A stretch of 13,338 nt of DNA from Chloroflexota bacterium (lineage in GTDB: Bacteria > Chloroflexota > Dehalococcoidia > SM23-28-2 > RBG-16-64-32). The stretch lies in the NCBI GenBank assembly GCA_022564695.1, contig JADFKX010000043.1, positions 1 to 13,338 on the forward strand. The letters run 5' to 3'. Made by a program: the position numbers and the translations under genes. The notes under the pieces were generated by a model. It searched no databases. It was not told the DNA's origin and saw only the letters and a list, made by a program, of their open reading frames with translations. Shown one piece after another: positions 12,229 through 13,338 of this stretch; within the stretch, counting starts at the first letter, position 1, and every line of letters begins with the position of its first letter.

Positions 12229-13338
12229 GTGACGACCGCATCGGCGATCCCGCTGTCTCTTGACGATCCGGTCAACGTTGCCATCCTCGCCGTCTCCGAG
12301 GACAAACTGGAGGGGTTTCAGCGGGATCCATTCGGCGAGATCTCACAGCGGTCGGGCATCGACCTGGACGTGGTAGTCAATCGAATTCGAGCCCTTCTGC
12401 AGGCGGGCACCGTCCGTAGGGTTCGCCAGACCCTGCTTCCGACGAACCTGGCTCAGGGCGCTTTAGTCGCCTGGCAGATACCCTCGGACAGGCTACAGGC
12501 CGCTTTCGATTTCATGTTCCAGCAGGACCCGTTCAGCGGGCACGTTGTGACCCGCAGCACGGATGTCGTCACGCCTGGTTCGAATTACAAGCTCTGGACG
12601 ACGATTAAGGTGCCTCAAGGGTATTCGATGGAGAAGCATGCTGACTATCTGGCGGAGCAGGTCGGGGCGGAGAGTTACCATCTGATGCCGGCGAAGGCGC
12701 TATTCGCCCTGGGGGTCGGCCACACGCGACGCCGCGGTATGGAGCCGGGCAGCAAATCTGACGCTCTCGCTGAGGCAGCCTACACCGAGGTCATCGAGCT
12801 GAGCGAGCTTGAGTGGCGAGCGTTAATCGCCATGAAACGTGAGTTTTCGCCTGAAGAGATCGTGCCCAACATCTGGCACTCTCGTGCCCAGGAAGCGGGA
12901 CTGTCGCTGTCCACGTTCTGCGAGGTAGCCTTGTCGCTGAGCCGACGCAAGGCGATCGGCCGCTTCTCCACGTTTCTCGAGCACGTGAAGCCTGCCGCTG
13001 ACGGGCAACGAGTCACCCGCTACAACGCCCTGTTCCACTGGGCAGTGCCGCTTGGGAGAGAGATCGAAGCGGGCCGGGAGGTGGGCCGGCACCACATCCT
13101 GACGCACTGTTACTGGCGGGACGCCGGGCCGGAGTTCCAGAGCGTGAACATCATGGCGGTGGCGCACGGCACGGATAAGGCGCGGCTCCTGGAGCACAAG
13201 GCGGCGATCGACGAACACCTGAAGTCCGTCGGGATCCCGGTCAGCTATACGAACCTGTTTTGGGGAGGCCGCAGCGAGATCAAGCCCTCTGAGATCTCGC
13301 CCTTCGTGTACCGTGAGTGGTGTGAGAGAGCAGGGCTT
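12229..13338 (+). CDS. tandem Lrp/AsnC-type siroheme decarboxylase-like protein (AhbA/AhbB, NirDL type), 3' end outside window
   Basis: The frame runs open for 370 codons to the window end. Two related halves are visible. Half 1 (about 14-165) has an AsnC-like helix-turn-helix (DPFGEISQRSGIDLDVVVNRIRALL, RRV) and SNYKLWTTIKV (118-128), resembling the YNLWFTL strand of siroheme decarboxylases. Half 2 (about 188-345) has a second winged helix ending in RKAIGRFSTFLEH, then NALFHWAVP (266-274), THCYWR (292-297) and VNIMAVAHG (306-314), close to the AhbB/NirL pattern AMVAWxVP, SHCYxR, NLxTMVHG. Such proteins decarboxylate siroheme to 12,18-didecarboxysiroheme for heme or heme d1. In half 1 the HCYxR position reads GHVVTRST, so it may be structural. 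GTG 12229 follows a perfect AGGAGG. No other heme gene is in view, so a regulatory role remains possible. Confidence 0.72.
   Translation, partial: MTTASAIPLSLDDPVNVAILAVSEDKLEGFQRDPFGEISQRSGIDLDVVVNRIRALLQAGTVRRVRQTLLPTNLAQGALVAWQIPSDRLQAAFDFMFQQDPFSGHVVTRSTDVVTPGSNYKLWTTIKVPQGYSMEKHADYLAEQVGAESYHLMPAKALFALGVGHTRRRGMEPGSKSDALAEAAYTEVIELSELEWRALIAMKREFSPEEIVPNIWHSRAQEAGLSLSTFCEVALSLSRRKAIGRFSTFLEHVKPAADGQRVTRYNALFHWAVPLGREIEAGREVGRHHILTHCYWRDAGPEFQSVNIMAVAHGTDKARLLEHKAAIDEHLKSVGIPVSYTNLFWGGRSEIKPSEISPFVYREWCERAGL

Noticed and set aside
12035..12241. N-terminal extension of lspA to 12241
   Set aside because: The added 69 residues look non-coding, overlap the next gene's ribosome-binding site and exceed the family length.

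Overview
The window looks like one end of a draft contig from a GC-rich bacterium, most likely a member of the Chloroflexota (Dehalococcoidia-like). The main reasons are an ECF sigma factor translationally coupled to a DUF5667/DUF5666-type membrane protein, an rluD-lspA pair, a two-half Lrp/siroheme-decarboxylase-like protein, and glutamyl-tRNA synthetase together with tRNA-Gln and tRNA-Glu genes. The phylum is an inference; no rRNA gene is present. The first 28 bases are residual Illumina adapter, so base 1 is not biology and the tRNA-Glu next to it is cut by the contig edge.

Layout. 1-28: adapter. 29-93: truncated tRNA-Glu(UUC), minus strand, with its promoter. 405-1406: ferritin-like di-iron acyl-ACP desaturase, minus strand, in a visibly AT-richer segment. 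1872-2111: promoter, tRNA-Gln(CUG), tRNA-Glu(CUC) and a strong hairpin. 2132-4700: a divergent pair, an HpcH/HpaI aldolase (minus) and a benzoylformate-decarboxylase-like ThDP enzyme (plus). 4793-5017: remnant of a small helical protein with two in-frame stops. 5083-7523: ECF sigma factor plus a 605-residue single-pass membrane protein with five DUF5666-like repeats. 7575-8307: TetR regulator with an excellent promoter and an 18-bp perfect palindromic operator. 8308-8742: gene-free but structured, with hairpins, an intrinsic terminator and a three-site, 20-bp-period array of the same operator, ending 8 bp from the gltX stop codon. 8743-10230: gltX (minus). 10328-10651: an unknown 107-residue protein (plus). 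10654-12034: lspA-rluD operon (minus). 12229-end: an open-ended protein with two AhbA/AhbB-like (siroheme decarboxylase) halves.

How the parts relate. gltX and the tRNA-Gln/Glu genes serve translation; whether this GluRS also charges tRNA-Gln cannot be decided from the window. The sigma factor and its membrane partner form a self-contained signalling unit. The aldolase and the ThDP enzyme both act on 2-oxo acids and share one intergenic control region. The most unusual item is the operator array: the TetR protein probably represses itself through the palindrome at 7604-7621, but three matching sites lie about 1.07 kb away where no ordinary gene starts.
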